64,000 nt of DNA from JBDHWG01 sp046328505 (lineage in GTDB: Bacteria; Chloroflexota; Anaerolineae; Epilineales; JAHCIE01): NCBI GenBank assembly GCA_046328505.1, contig JAXLWL010000002.1, positions 434,001 through 498,000 of the forward strand. The letters are read 5' to 3'. Below, piece after piece: positions 43,745-52,599 of this stretch. The notes below the pieces were generated by a model. It was not told the origin of the DNA. It made no database searches and worked only from the letters and a program-made list of their open reading frames with translations. Numbering within the stretch: position 1 is the first letter of the stretch; the number at the start of each line of letters is the position of its first letter. The position numbers and the translations under genes are program-made.

Positions 43745-46177
43745 CTAGCCGATCGTGAACGTCCCGGTCTGTCGGATGTCGCGCGAGGAAGCGCCCACGA
43801 GGACCTCGAACTCGCCCGGCTCGACGACCCACGCCTTCGTCGATGGGTCGTAGTAGGCCAGGGCATCCTGGTCGAGTGTGAAGTCGACAGTCTTCGTCTC
43901 ACCCGGCGCCAGCTCGACCCTGGCGAACGCCTTGAGTTCCTTATCCGGCCGCACCAGGCGTGAGGCCACGTCGCGGACGTAAACCTGAACCACCTCGGCG
44001 CCGGCGCGGCTGCCGGTGTTCTGAACATCCACGCTCACGAGAGCGCCGTCGCCGGCGGGCGTGATGTGTAGGTTTCGATACTCGAACGTGGTATACGACA
44101 GGCCGTGGCCGAACGGGAACAGCGGCGTGACATCCTTCTTGTCGTAGTAGCGGTAGCCGACAAACAGGCCTTCGCCGTAGAGCACCTTGCCGTTCTCGCC
44201 GGGGTAGTTGATAAAGGCCGGGTTGTCCTCTAGGCGGACAGGGAACGTGGTCGGCAGCTTCCCCGAGGGATTGACGTCGCCAAAGAGGACGTCGGTAACG
44301 GCGTTACCCGTTTCCTGGCCCAGATACCACGTCTGCAGAACGGCGGGAACGCTGCCCAGCCAGCGCATGCTGATCGGTGCGCCAGCATTGATGACCACGA
44401 CGGTGTTGGGATTCGCCGCGCTGACGGCCTCGATGAGGCGCGCCTGCTCGTTCGGCAGCTCCATGTTCTCTCGGTCCACGCCTTCGGTCTCCCACTCCGT
44501 CGTCAGGCCGACGAACACGATCGCTACATCCGCCTTGGCCGCGACTTTGGCGGCTTCGGCGACGGCGTCCGTCGCCGGCAGCATGGCCCCACCCAGACGA
44601 ATCGGCGGGAACGGTAGCTCGAGTTGGGGTGCGCATTCGACTGTGAGTGTGTGCGGTTCGTCTTCTGACAGGTGGAAGACCGCCTTTTCCCCCACGTCGC
44701 CGAACACGAACGGGCGCTCCCAACGGTCGGTGACGACGTGTTCGTCCAGGGACATCCGCGCCTGACCGAAGGACGACAGGCTTATCTCATAGTCACCAGT
44801 TTCGGGAACGACGAAGCTCCCCGTCACGCGGACCGCTATGCCGGACGCTTTTTCAGCCGCCGAAAGCCCTGCCAGCCAGGATAGCGACAGATCCTTCTCG
44901 ACGCCCGTGTGCGCTGGCGTTCCTGAGAGATCGCGGTTGGTGAAGTACTCCACCGTGACACCGTTCGTGAACCAGGTCATGTCGAAATGCGGCGGAATCT
45001 TGTGCAGCGACGGCCCGGGGGCGTAGACAACCTTCTCGCCTGCCTTTGCCTCGATCGCGTGCAGTGGGGTGACGAGATAGTGTGGATTTACCTGGGCGCT
45101 GCCGCCGCCGACAGGGGCCGGGTGTGCGGCAGGTCTGCCGACAACGGCGATGGAGGCGAGCTTCGCCAGATCGAGCGGGAGGAAGCTCTTGTCGTTCTTG
45201 AGCAGGACGATCGCTTCCGAGGCTGCCTCGCGGGCGACGGCGTGGTGCTCCGGTCGATCGATTCCCTGTTCCGGCTGAAGATCCGGATGCTCGAACGCGC
45301 CAACACGCGCGATCGTCCGCAGCAAGCGGCGGACCTTGTCGTTGAGCCTTTCGTGGCTTAGCGCGCCACTCTCGACGGCCTGCGCCGCGTGCTTTCCCAT
45401 CCAGCGCGCCGGCCCGGGCATCTCCAGGTCAAGGCCGCCCCTGGATACGTTCGGGCTGTAGGTGCCGAACCAGTCGGACATGATGATACCGTCGAAGCCC
45501 CACTCGCCCTTGAGGATGTCAATGAGCAGGGTATCGCTTTCGCAGGCATACGTGCCGTTGACGCGGTTATACGAGGACATGACCGCCCACGGCTGGACGT
45601 CGCGCACGGCAAGCTCGAACGGGCGCAGGTAGATCTCACGCAGCGGGCGCTCCGCGATCTCGGAGCTCATGGACATGCGCTCAAACTCGGAGTCGTTGCC
45701 GACGAAGTGCTTGATGCACGCCCCAACGCCCGCGCCCTGGAGCCCGCTGATGTAGGCCGACGCCATGCGCGCGGTGAGATAGGGGTCCTCAGAGTAGCAT
45801 TCGAAATTGCGTCCAGCGAGGGGCGAACGGTGGATGTTGACCGTCGGCGCGAGGAGGATGTGGGCGCCCTTGGCGCGGACTTCCTCGGCAAGCGCGCGGC
45901 CGACGCGTTCTACCATCGCTGGGTCCCATGTGGCGGCAAGCGCTGTGCCACACGGGAAACAAGCTGAGCTTGGGCCGCCCATGAACTCCTTGCCGCGCGC
46001 GCCGACCGGGCCGTCCGTGACCTTGATCGACGGGATGCCGAGGCGCGGCACAGGAACAGTGTGCCAGAAATCGGCCCCAGCCAGTAGCGAGATCTTCTCC
46101 TCGGTCGTCATCTGCTCGACCAGAGCCGCGATCTCTTGCTCCCGGGCTGCGTGGCTCATAGATACTGTGCTAGTCAT
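43745..46177 (-). CDS. Beta-glucosidase, glycoside hydrolase family 3 with PA14 domain
   Basis: 810-residue GH3 enzyme. Barrel domain with nucleophile Asp235 in GIIMSDWFGTY and substrate loop PTVNIHRSPLAGRNFECYSEDPYLT. A PA14 domain is inserted at about 395-540 (NGVTVEYFTNRDLSGTP). The acid/base Glu is probably in TEWETEGVDRE of the second domain; C-terminal fibronectin-like domain ends the chain. No signal peptide, so cytosolic: acts on imported oligosaccharides. Last gene of the LacI-headed unit. Confidence 0.92.
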   Translation of the reverse strand: MTSTVSMSHAAREQEIAALVEQMTTEEKISLLAGADFWHTVPVPRLGIPSIKVTDGPVGARGKEFMGGPSSACFPCGTALAATWDPAMVERVGRALAEEVRAKGAHILLAPTVNIHRSPLAGRNFECYSEDPYLTARMASAYISGLQGAGVGACIKHFVGNDSEFERMSMSSEIAERPLREIYLRPFELAVRDVQPWAVMSSYNRVNGTYACESDTLLIDILKGEWGFDGIIMSDWFGTYSPNVSRGGLDLEMPGPARWMGKHAAQAVESGALSHERLNDKVRRLLRTIARVGAFEHPDLQPEQGIDRPEHHAVAREAASEAIVLLKNDKSFLPLDLAKLASIAVVGRPAAHPAPVGGGSAQVNPHYLVTPLHAIEAKAGEKVVYAPGPSLHKIPPHFDMTWFTNGVTVEYFTNRDLSGTPAHTGVEKDLSLSWLAGLSAAEKASGIAVRVTGSFVVPETGDYEISLSSFGQARMSLDEHVVTDRWERPFVFGDVGEKAVFHLSEDEPHTLTVECAPQLELPFPPIRLGGAMLPATDAVAEAAKVAAKADVAIVFVGLTTEWETEGVDRENMELPNEQARLIEAVSAANPNTVVVINAGAPISMRWLGSVPAVLQTWYLGQETGNAVTDVLFGDVNPSGKLPTTFPVRLEDNPAFINYPGENGKVLYGEGLFVGYRYYDKKDVTPLFPFGHGLSYTTFEYRNLHITPAGDGALVSVDVQNTGSRAGAEVVQVYVRDVASRLVRPDKELKAFARVELAPGETKTVDFTLDQDALAYYDPSTKAWVVEPGEFEVLVGASSRDIRQTGTFTIG

Positions 46178-46206
46178 TGCCGGATCCGTCCTTGTTGGTT
46201 AGCTCT

Positions 46207-48684
46207 TCAACGGTGAGTGTAGGAATCGTACACGGAGCGGACGCACAGCGCTGCTTCGGCTTCTTCGGCTCTCCAGCCCACCGGGATCGGACACGTGACC
46301 GTGACGGTCCGTCCGGCCGGCAGGTCAAAGTAGTTGTCGCTGAAAACCGTGTCGGCGCCATCCAGCGATAGCTCGACAAGACGCGCGAGCGAGGTGGTCG
46401 CCAGGTTGACCGTCAGCCGGCCATCGTCGACGCGTAGGTCGACCATGAGCCCGGGGTCGGCGAGCGATAGGTGCTTCGTTGGGACAAACGTGGCGACCTG
46501 AAGCGCGAGACGCTCGTCGTCTTGCCACAGCTCCGCCACGAAGATGACCTCGCGGGCGTTGCCATCCGTGACCTGGTCCGCAAAATCGAGCGTGCGCACG
46601 TGAGTCGACGCGAGGGGCGCCGCGTCGACCGGCTCCTCGCCGAAGGCCAGCGTTTCCCCGTCCAGTGCTTCGAGCGTCCAGCGGATCTGACCGCTCCAGG
46701 CTTGCGTCGTGTCATTGGTGACGTAGAGCGCCTGGCGCGGTGGGGCATCCTCGATGGACAGGAGGATCGGGGCGTAGAAGCGGCGCGCGGCGTAGTGTAG
46801 CGCCTTCCAGCGGCCAAAGTAATCGATGCTGGACCACGACGCGACGGGCCAGCAGTCATTGATCTGCCAGTACAGTGTGCCGGCCACGCGCTGCGGGTGG
46901 CGCCGCCAGTGCTCCACGCCGTAGCGGATACCCTCGGCCTGGAGCGCCAGGCTGAGATAGACGAGGGACTCGAAATTGTCGGGCATGCGGAAGGTATCGC
47001 CCATCTGGGCCATCATGAGCGCATTGCCGCTGGCGTTCTTCTGGTGCTGCTCCATGATGTACGAGGTCATGTTCCAGTCGGCCTCGTCGGCGTAGGTGCG
47101 AATGGTCGGCAACGGCGGAAGGGCCTGGAAGCCGAACTCGCTCATGAAGCGCGGGTACTGGTCACGGTAGGCCGTGAACGGCTTGCGGCCGTGCCATACA
47201 TCCCAATAATGCGCGTCGCCCTGGCGCTGCCCGTTCGGGTCCTGGAAGGGGGTGTCGGACGAAGGGGAACTGGGCCAGTAGGCGTGGTCGGGGTCCTCGG
47301 CGGCGCACCATTGGGGGAGAATCTGGTGGAAGAACTTGTCATAAGCGTTCTTGAGGTCGTGAAGCTCGGGACGATTCCAACCCCAGTCGTGCCAGCCTTG
47401 TTCCATCTCGTTGTTGCCGCACCACAGCGCCAGACTCGTGCGGTGCCGCAGGCGGCGGATGTTCTCAACGGCCTCCACGCGCACGTTCTCGACGAAATCG
47501 AGGTTGTCGAGCGGGTAGATGCTGCACGAGAAGATGAAATCCTGCCAGACCAGAATACCGTAGCGGTCACACAGGTCGTAGAAGCGCTCCTCCTCGTAGA
47601 AGCCGCCGCCCCATACCCGCAGCATATTCTGATGCGTCTCGGCCAGCGACTGAAACAGCCACTCGAGCTGCTCGTCCGTCACGCGCGTGGGGAATGAGTC
47701 AGCCGGAATCCAGTTCGAGCCTTTGGCGAAGATGGGTACGCCGTTGACGACGAACACGAACGAGCGGCCGTAGGCATCCTCCGCCTGACGTAGCTCGATG
47801 GTGCGAAGGCCGACCTGGAAGGCGCGGCTGTCGCGAAGGTCGTCGTCGGAGTCTGACTGGGCCAAGGCCACTTCGACCTGATACAGCGGGCGAGCGCCGT
47901 AGCCGTTGGGCCACCAGAGCTGGGGGTTCGGAATGTCGACGCTAATCCGCGCCTCGCTGCCGTCGCCCAGCGGCGCGCTTTCTTCCAGGATCTCGCCCAG
48001 CGGCGTGGAGACGCGCACCCGAACACTCAGCGAGTCATTGCTCCATCGCTCGGCAGAGGCCTTCACCTCCACGGAAACCGCGCCGTCGGCGTGCACTTGC
48101 CGCAGGTGGACGTCGGCCAGCCGCGCGCTCGTATAGCCTTCGAGGCGGATGTCCTTCCAGATGCCGATGGGCGGAAGCTGCGGGCCCCAGTCCCAGCCGA
48201 ACTGACAGGGCGCTTTGCGAAGGTGGGGGCCGCCCGGAATCGCCTGGGACACGCCGGCCATTGGGCGAATCGCCTGCCGCTGAGTGATGTAGCGGACGGG
48301 TGAGGCGAATGCGATGCGCAGCTCGTTATCGCCCTCGATAAGCAGCGACTTCACGTCCCAGCGATACTGCCGAAACATGTTGTCGGTGCGTCCTAGCTCC
48401 TGGCCGTTCAGTGTGATCGCGGCCAGGGTGTCGAGGCCGTCGCAGACGAGGAAGATGTGTTCTTCGTCCAGGACGGCGGGGGAAACAGTGAAGCTCGACC
48501 GGTATTCCCAGTCGGACTCGGCTACCCAGGCGACGTGCTTCTCGTTGTCGCCGAAGAAAGGATCGGGGATGCGGTCCAGGGCAAGCAGGTCAACATGAAC
48601 ACTGCCGGGAACGCGCCCCGGCAGCCACTCTTCCTGCCCTACCTCGCGGAACTGCCAGGTCCCCACGAGAGACTGAATCTGCAT
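46207..48684 (-). CDS. Beta-mannosidase, glycoside hydrolase family 2
   Basis: 825-residue GH2 enzyme. Jelly-roll N-terminal domain (WQFREVGQEEWLPGRVPGSVHVDLL is the beta-mannosidase style), immunoglobulin-like domain, then the barrel with acid/base Glu426 (CGNNEMEQGW) and nucleophile Glu516 (FMSEFGFQALP). Start ATG at 48684 with AAGGAG upstream; an earlier in-frame start overlaps the ABC fragment. No signal peptide, so intracellular, cleaving mannose from beta-1,4-mannooligosaccharides. Fits the mannose-6-phosphate isomerases at 34.4-36.6 kb. Confidence 0.92.
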   Translation of the reverse strand: MQIQSLVGTWQFREVGQEEWLPGRVPGSVHVDLLALDRIPDPFFGDNEKHVAWVAESDWEYRSSFTVSPAVLDEEHIFLVCDGLDTLAAITLNGQELGRTDNMFRQYRWDVKSLLIEGDNELRIAFASPVRYITQRQAIRPMAGVSQAIPGGPHLRKAPCQFGWDWGPQLPPIGIWKDIRLEGYTSARLADVHLRQVHADGAVSVEVKASAERWSNDSLSVRVRVSTPLGEILEESAPLGDGSEARISVDIPNPQLWWPNGYGARPLYQVEVALAQSDSDDDLRDSRAFQVGLRTIELRQAEDAYGRSFVFVVNGVPIFAKGSNWIPADSFPTRVTDEQLEWLFQSLAETHQNMLRVWGGGFYEEERFYDLCDRYGILVWQDFIFSCSIYPLDNLDFVENVRVEAVENIRRLRHRTSLALWCGNNEMEQGWHDWGWNRPELHDLKNAYDKFFHQILPQWCAAEDPDHAYWPSSPSSDTPFQDPNGQRQGDAHYWDVWHGRKPFTAYRDQYPRFMSEFGFQALPPLPTIRTYADEADWNMTSYIMEQHQKNASGNALMMAQMGDTFRMPDNFESLVYLSLALQAEGIRYGVEHWRRHPQRVAGTLYWQINDCWPVASWSSIDYFGRWKALHYAARRFYAPILLSIEDAPPRQALYVTNDTTQAWSGQIRWTLEALDGETLAFGEEPVDAAPLASTHVRTLDFADQVTDGNAREVIFVAELWQDDERLALQVATFVPTKHLSLADPGLMVDLRVDDGRLTVNLATTSLARLVELSLDGADTVFSDNYFDLPAGRTVTVTCPIPVGWRAEEAEAALCVRSVYDSYTHR

Positions 48685-48707
48685 ATGAAACTCCTTGCGT
48701 GCTATGT

Positions 48708-49367
48708 TCAAGCGCTCAAAGCGGCTGCCTCCGGGGCAGGACCCCAGCCTAGCAGCCGTGGCACGTCTGCCAGTAGCCGCTGTGTGTATTCGTGTTGCGG
48801 GTGGCCCAGCACTCTTTCCACAGGGCCTTGTTCCACGACCTGTCCATGATACATCACAAGGGCGCGGTCGCTGAGGTAATAGGCTTGCCCGACATCGTGG
48901 GTAATGAACAGAATGCCCATGTTATGCCGATCGCGGAGCTGGAGCAGGAGGTTGAGCACTGTCACGCGCAGCGAGGCGTCGAGCATGCTGGTCGGCTCGT
49001 CGGCGAGCAGCAGCTTCGGCCCGACCACGAGGGCCCGCGCGATCATCACGCGCTGAACCTGGCCGCCGGAAAGCTGGTGCGGCCACTTCTCCCGCACATC
49101 TTTCGGGTCCAGGCCGACTTCCCGCAGCGCATTGTCGGCCCGCTCCTTCCGTTCCTTCTTCGGCGGCTGCGGGTCCAAGATGTTCATGGCTTTGTCCATG
49201 ACCTGGCCGATGGTGTAGAACTGATTGAAGGCGGCGAAGGGGTCCTGGAACACGCCCTGGACCTTCTGCCAGTATGTCCGGAGCGCGCCGCCTTTCAGGT
49301 CCGTCACATCTCGACCTTCGATGAACATCTGGCAACTCGGACTACTGCGCGGCGCCCCGCTCATCAT
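48708..49367 (-). pseudogene. Truncated Dpp/Opp-type ABC ATPase (no Walker A)
   Basis: 219-residue ORF with the C-terminal two thirds of an OppF-type ATPase: Q-loop GVFQDPFAAFNQFYTIG, signature LSGGQVQRVMIARAL, Walker B LLLADEPTSMLD and H-loop ITHDVG. The homologous sequence begins abruptly at QMFIEGRDVTDL; the ~45 residues that should hold Walker A are replaced by MMSGAPRSSPSC. The ATG overlaps the lacI stop as ATGA. The junction looks like a deletion that fused the start of another gene to the middle of this ATPase, removing binding protein, permeases and the partner ATPase. It cannot hydrolyse ATP normally. Confidence 0.8.
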
Positions 49368-50401
49368 CCTTCAAGCGCGTAGCGAGTTGCGCCGCAAGAC
49401 GCCCGCACGACCAGGTGGGTGGGTAGGCGCTCTTTGACGAGGCGCCTCTGGGGATCATCGAACCCGTCAATGAGCAGCTCGACGGCCGCGGTGCCCAACT
49501 GCGCGATGGGCTGGTACACGGTCGTGAGTGGAGGATTGGCGTAGGATGCGGCTGGCAGGTCGTCGAAGCCAACCATGGCGATGTCATCCGGAACATCTAG
49601 CTCGGCTTCGTGGATCGCGCGCAACGCGCCGACGGCCATTGTGTCGCTGGAGACAAAGACGGCCGAGGGACGAACGGGGAGCGCCAGCAGGTCGCGCATG
49701 CGGTTGTAGCCGCTCTCCTGACTGAAGTCGCCGTTCACGATGAGCTCGGGATGGATGGGGATGCCGGCTTCGAGCAGCGCCTGCTTGTAGCCGTCGCGGC
49801 GTTCGAGAGCCGCAACCATCTGAAGGTAGCCGGTGATACACCCGATTCGGCGGTGACCGAGCTTGATGAGATGAGCCACGCCCTCGCGCGCGCCCTCGCG
49901 GTTGTCGACATCCACTGACGCAACGTTGTGGAAGAAGGGGTGTCGGCCGATCAGGACGAGATTGGCCTGATCGCGGATGAGCAGCGGCAGAATCGGGTCG
50001 TCAATATCGCTCGAGAGCATGACCAGGCCGTCGAAGTGGCCACTCTTGAGGATGCGATTATAGAAGTTCGGCTCCATGTCGGCCGTGATCATCGAGAGCA
50101 TGAGGAAGTAGCCACGGCGCTGGGCAGCCTCGGCGACGCCCTGGATGACGAAGCCGAAGAATGGGTCGGAGAAGATTGTTCCCGCACTGCGGGTGATGAG
50201 TAGACCGATGACCTGGGTGCGTCGGCTCGCCAGGCTGCGCGCAGCGGCGCGGGGCGCGTAGTCGTTCTCTTCGATCACGCGGAGCACGCGCTCGCGCACT
50301 TCAGGGCGCACGCTCGGGTGATTGTTCAAGACGCGAGAAACGGTTGAGCGCGAGACGCCGGCCAACTGCGCAATTTGCTCAATGTGCAGGGATGAAGGCA
50401 T
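49364..50401 (-). CDS. LacI-family transcriptional regulator
   Basis: 345-residue repressor: N-terminal helix-turn-helix (IEQIAQLAGVSRSTVSRVLNNHPSVRPEVRERV), hinge, and sugar-binding domain (IGLLITRSAGTIFSDPFFGFVIQGV, FDGLVMLSSDIDD, AMVGFDDLPAASYANPPLTTVYQP). The start ATG at 50401 coincides with an operator copy. The unit continues with the ABC fragment, beta-mannosidase and beta-glucosidase, so the effector is probably a mannose- or glucose-containing oligosaccharide. Self-regulation is likely from two identical operator cores in its own leader. Confidence 0.92.
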   Translation of the reverse strand: MPSSLHIEQIAQLAGVSRSTVSRVLNNHPSVRPEVRERVLRVIEENDYAPRAAARSLASRRTQVIGLLITRSAGTIFSDPFFGFVIQGVAEAAQRRGYFLMLSMITADMEPNFYNRILKSGHFDGLVMLSSDIDDPILPLLIRDQANLVLIGRHPFFHNVASVDVDNREGAREGVAHLIKLGHRRIGCITGYLQMVAALERRDGYKQALLEAGIPIHPELIVNGDFSQESGYNRMRDLLALPVRPSAVFVSSDTMAVGALRAIHEAELDVPDDIAMVGFDDLPAASYANPPLTTVYQPIAQLGTAAVELLIDGFDDPQRRLVKERLPTHLVVRASCGATRYALEG

Positions 50402-50414
50402 GGGAGCGCTCCCA
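50401..50414. promoter_or_regulatory. LacI operator copy 2, overlapping lacI start codon
   Basis: TGGGAGCGCTCCCA, a perfect palindrome with CG centre, the classic LacI-family shape. It covers the start codon and the GGGAG ribosome site of the lacI gene. Confidence 0.7.
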
Positions 50415-50423
50415 ACAAGGCGC

Positions 50424-50464
50424 AAAAAAACCTCCGGCCAACTCACAGATGAGCCGACCAGAGG
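50424..50464 (-). terminator. Intrinsic terminator/attenuator in lacI leader
   Basis: On the minus strand a 15-bp stem (CCTCTGGTCGGCTCA with TGAGTTGGCCGGAGG, four G-T pairs), loop TCTG, followed by seven T (50430-50424). It lies between the lacI promoter and the lacI start codon, so transcripts must pass or end here. Confidence 0.75.
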
Positions 50465-50628
50465 AAATTGAGTAAACGTACTTCGTCTGCATCGACGCCG
50501 TCGTACCTCGTAGCGCAGACTAGCGTGACTGCGCAAGGCGAACCTGGCTGGTACATAGAGTTCTCAACCCCATGTCAGCCTGATTCTAGTGTGTTGCGAA
50601 ACGCTCCGTGGGAGCGCTCCTAAATTCA
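50465..50628 (-). other. lacI 5' leader RNA, structured
   Basis: About 227 nt run from the predicted start to the lacI ATG. Upstream of the terminator there is a hairpin GCGCAG/CTGCGC within GTAC...GTAC arms. No known riboswitch or T-box consensus (AGGGTGGNACCGCG) was found. It could be an attenuator leader or a ~200-nt small RNA. Confidence 0.4.
50609..50622. promoter_or_regulatory. LacI operator copy 1, at the transcription start
   Basis: TGGGAGCGCTCCTA, same core as the site at 50401 (centres 208 bp apart, about 20 helical turns). Lies at about +7 to +20 of the predicted lacI transcript, suited to block initiation; the spacing suits looping. Confidence 0.65.
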
Positions 50629-50634
50629 TTTTTC

Positions 50635-50663
50635 ATGATACAACGCTTTATCAGGCTTGTCAA
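50635..50663 (-). promoter_or_regulatory. sigma70-type promoter of lacI-glycosidase operon
   Basis: Minus strand TTGACA, exactly 17 bp, TATCAT. Near-consensus. Start predicted near 50628. Confidence 0.75.
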
Positions 50664-50796
50664 GGGGGATTTTGGGGGAAAATGGGGCCTGATTTGAAAT
50701 CCCCGTGGGGCGGGAAGATTTCCTTGGGCCGAGACCTACGCCAGGCAGGGCGTCGAAGATCATCCATTTGGCTGGTATCTTTCACACTTTCGCTCG

Positions 50797-50825
50797 TTTA
50801 CGGGCGGCGCGCCATCAGGTATAAT
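50797..50825 (+). promoter_or_regulatory. sigma70-type promoter of small membrane protein gene
   Basis: TTTACG, 17-bp spacer, perfect TATAAT. Start near 50832, 113 nt before the small ORF. Confidence 0.6.
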
Positions 50826-50944
50826 CTAACCGCTAAAGATATCCTGGCAGGTTAGTATTCGGTTGAATAGTTAGCCAGGTAGTCGTGCGGACCCGTTGTT
50901 TCTGTCCGAACTGCCGTCCATGTATGAGGTCTCAGGAGGGATGT

Positions 50945-51124
50945 ATGATCAACACAGCGTACGAGAGAGTCGATCGGGCCGAACGCTCCTATCCCAGCTT
51001 CGTCGACGTGCCCCACGCGCGGCCTATCCTCACAGACACTGGTAGTGCACGCGCACTTGTAATTCTCGCCGGCGTCCTCGGCGGGCTGAGTGGCCTGGCG
51101 GCCCTCTTGACGATTATGCGGTAG
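50945..51124 (+). CDS. Small 59-aa tail-anchored membrane protein
   Basis: 59 residues, not recognised. Hydrophilic N-terminal half (MINTAYERVDRAERSYPSF) and one C-terminal TM helix (ALVILAGVLGGLSGLAALLTIMR) ending at the last residues, so probably tail-anchored with the N-terminus in the cytosol. Supported by AGGAGGG just before the ATG at 50945, an upstream promoter and a terminator after the stop. Single-gene unit between the lacI operon and the MetE-like gene. Confidence 0.65.
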   Translation: MINTAYERVDRAERSYPSFVDVPHARPILTDTGSARALVILAGVLGGLSGLAALLTIMR

Positions 51125-51173
51125 GCCACGCTTCGCCAGACGGGACAAGCTTGAGGGATGCGTGCTAAATGTG

Positions 51174-51216
51174 GTAGCGCCCCTGGAACCCCACCACGAG
51201 GTTCCGGGGGCGCTAC
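51174..51216. terminator. Strong bidirectional hairpin terminator
   Basis: GTAGCGCCCCTGGAACC pairs with GGTTCCGGGGGCGCTAC (one G-T pair) around a 9-nt loop. Lies between the convergent small-protein gene and the MetE-like gene. Confidence 0.75.
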
Positions 51217-51258
51217 GCCATCTATATCGGACCAGCTTGAGGCAATGCCCGGGCGCCT

Positions 51259-52332
51259 CTACGACGCAGACTCGGCAATCTGGCGCATCAGATCGAGCAG
51301 CTGTGCACCGACCTGCGGTGTGCGGCGGCCCAGGCCACAGGAGCATGCCACATCCACCGCCTGCCCCCGAATGCCTTCGATCGTGTTCAGCAAAGCTTGG
51401 TTCTCTGGCAGGCTGCGCTTCTCATGGATGAAGCCGGCGATGAAGCGCGTGCCGCCCGGGAGATGAACACCCTTGAGAGGGTCGTAGTAGGCGGCGTCGA
51501 GCGTGGGCGGTACATTTCCCTCTGCCAGGGGATAGTGGACGTAGGCGAGGCGATGGCTCGCCGGCCAGCCATCCACGAGGCGATTGGAGAACTCGACCAT
51601 GGTGTCCAGGCTATCCGGGTGGGTGAGGGACTTGTTATGGAAGTCGCCGAGGCACAGATGAATGCCGATGTTCGCACCCGGCGCAATCTTGTTCACCAGG
51701 TCGTAAATCGGATTCAGCCCAAGCTCGTGCATCATGGATGGATACTGATAGGCCATGGCCAGCTCGGGCGGCACTTCAATCTGTACAATCACGTCATCAC
51801 CAGCTTCTGCGATGGCAGCGTTGGCTTCGCGCGCCAGGACAGAGTTGAAGGGACGGACGTAACGGCCGGCTTCTTGAGGAGTAGGGAAGATGAAGCCCAT
51901 CGCGCTGCCGGTCGGAATCCCCATCTGATACTTGAGATCGGTTAGACCGCGCTCGCTCCGCAACTGTTTGAACAGCGGATAATTGCGTCGGAAATAGTCA
52001 TCATACCCCAGGTCCACGTGGTCCGACATCTCCTCCGGTGAGTGAATGGGCTCGAGGTGTTGAAAGCTACCGTAGTCCTTCGGAAACCCGTCGGCGCCAC
52101 GCTCCGGCTCGCGCACCACCCGCCAATCCTCGGTGTCGGCTTGCAGCTTCTCAAACGCGTAGTTGACCCAACTGCTGCGCGTGCCGCCCGGGAACTCAGG
52201 CGTCTTTTCGCCTATCTCGCCATCTGGGAGACTGAAGAGGAGCGAACCGAGCGCATCGAGCGCGCGGCGCATACACGTTTCCTCATCCTCGAATGGCATG
52301 CTACCAACCAGTAGAACCCTACGTGTCGCCAT
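51259..52332 (-). CDS. Methionine synthase-like protein (MetE C-terminal fold)
   Basis: 357-residue barrel resembling the C-terminal catalytic half of cobalamin-independent methionine synthase. Zinc-site candidates are His225 and Cys227 (GIHLCLGD) and Cys332 in ACSCGLGRR, which matches the CGLKTR-type end of MetE; the N-terminal half is absent. Such stand-alone homologues act as methyl- or alkyl-transferases in several pathways, so the acceptor is open. AAAGGAGG precedes the ATG at 52332. Own promoter at 52389-52417. metX and metY elsewhere in the window make homocysteine, a possible link. Confidence 0.75.
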   Translation of the reverse strand: MATRRVLLVGSMPFEDEETCMRRALDALGSLLFSLPDGEIGEKTPEFPGGTRSSWVNYAFEKLQADTEDWRVVREPERGADGFPKDYGSFQHLEPIHSPEEMSDHVDLGYDDYFRRNYPLFKQLRSERGLTDLKYQMGIPTGSAMGFIFPTPQEAGRYVRPFNSVLAREANAAIAEAGDDVIVQIEVPPELAMAYQYPSMMHELGLNPIYDLVNKIAPGANIGIHLCLGDFHNKSLTHPDSLDTMVEFSNRLVDGWPASHRLAYVHYPLAEGNVPPTLDAAYYDPLKGVHLPGGTRFIAGFIHEKRSLPENQALLNTIEGIRGQAVDVACSCGLGRRTPQVGAQLLDLMRQIAESAS

Positions 52333-52388
52333 ATCGTCCTCCTTTGGAGATAGGGTTGGGGTATCCCACGCGAAAAAACGTGCGGGCC

Positions 52389-52417
52389 AATATATCATCG
52401 ACACGCCGATTCTGCAA
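52389..52417 (-). promoter_or_regulatory. sigma70-type promoter of MetE-like gene
   Basis: Minus strand TTGCAG, 17-bp spacer, TATATT; start near 52382, about 50 nt before the ATG. Confidence 0.65.
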
Positions 52418-52502
52418 ACGATCACCAGGATGAGCAAATGTGAATGAGGGCACCGAGGCGGCCTGTCCATCGGTTTGACAGTGAATACATGGTATAGTAG
52501 AA

Positions 52503-52540
52503 CGGTACGCGAGCGGGGTACATTTCCCCCTCGCGTACCG
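52503..52540. terminator. Hairpin downstream of aminotransferase gene
   Basis: CGGTACGCGAG(C)GGGG pairs with CCCCCTCGCGTACCG around TACATTT, a stem of about 15 bp with one bulge. Probable terminator of the aminotransferase gene; no T-run. Confidence 0.55.
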
Positions 52541-52599
52541 ACCACGGATGCCCAGGATGATGAGTCTGCGCCGCTAAGCGACAGGTATGCGACGCGCGC

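Noticed and set aside
43218..43748. Open frame across the VOC-GH3 gap
   Set aside because: Starts inside the VOC gene in another frame, without ribosome site or domain; the terminator at 43653 lies within it.
50424..50628. T-box leader for lacI operon
   Set aside because: No AGGGTGGNACCGCG antiterminator sequence or specifier loop found.
52475..52498. Plus-strand promoter TTGACA...TATAGT
   Set aside because: Spacer is only 12 bp and no plus-strand gene follows.
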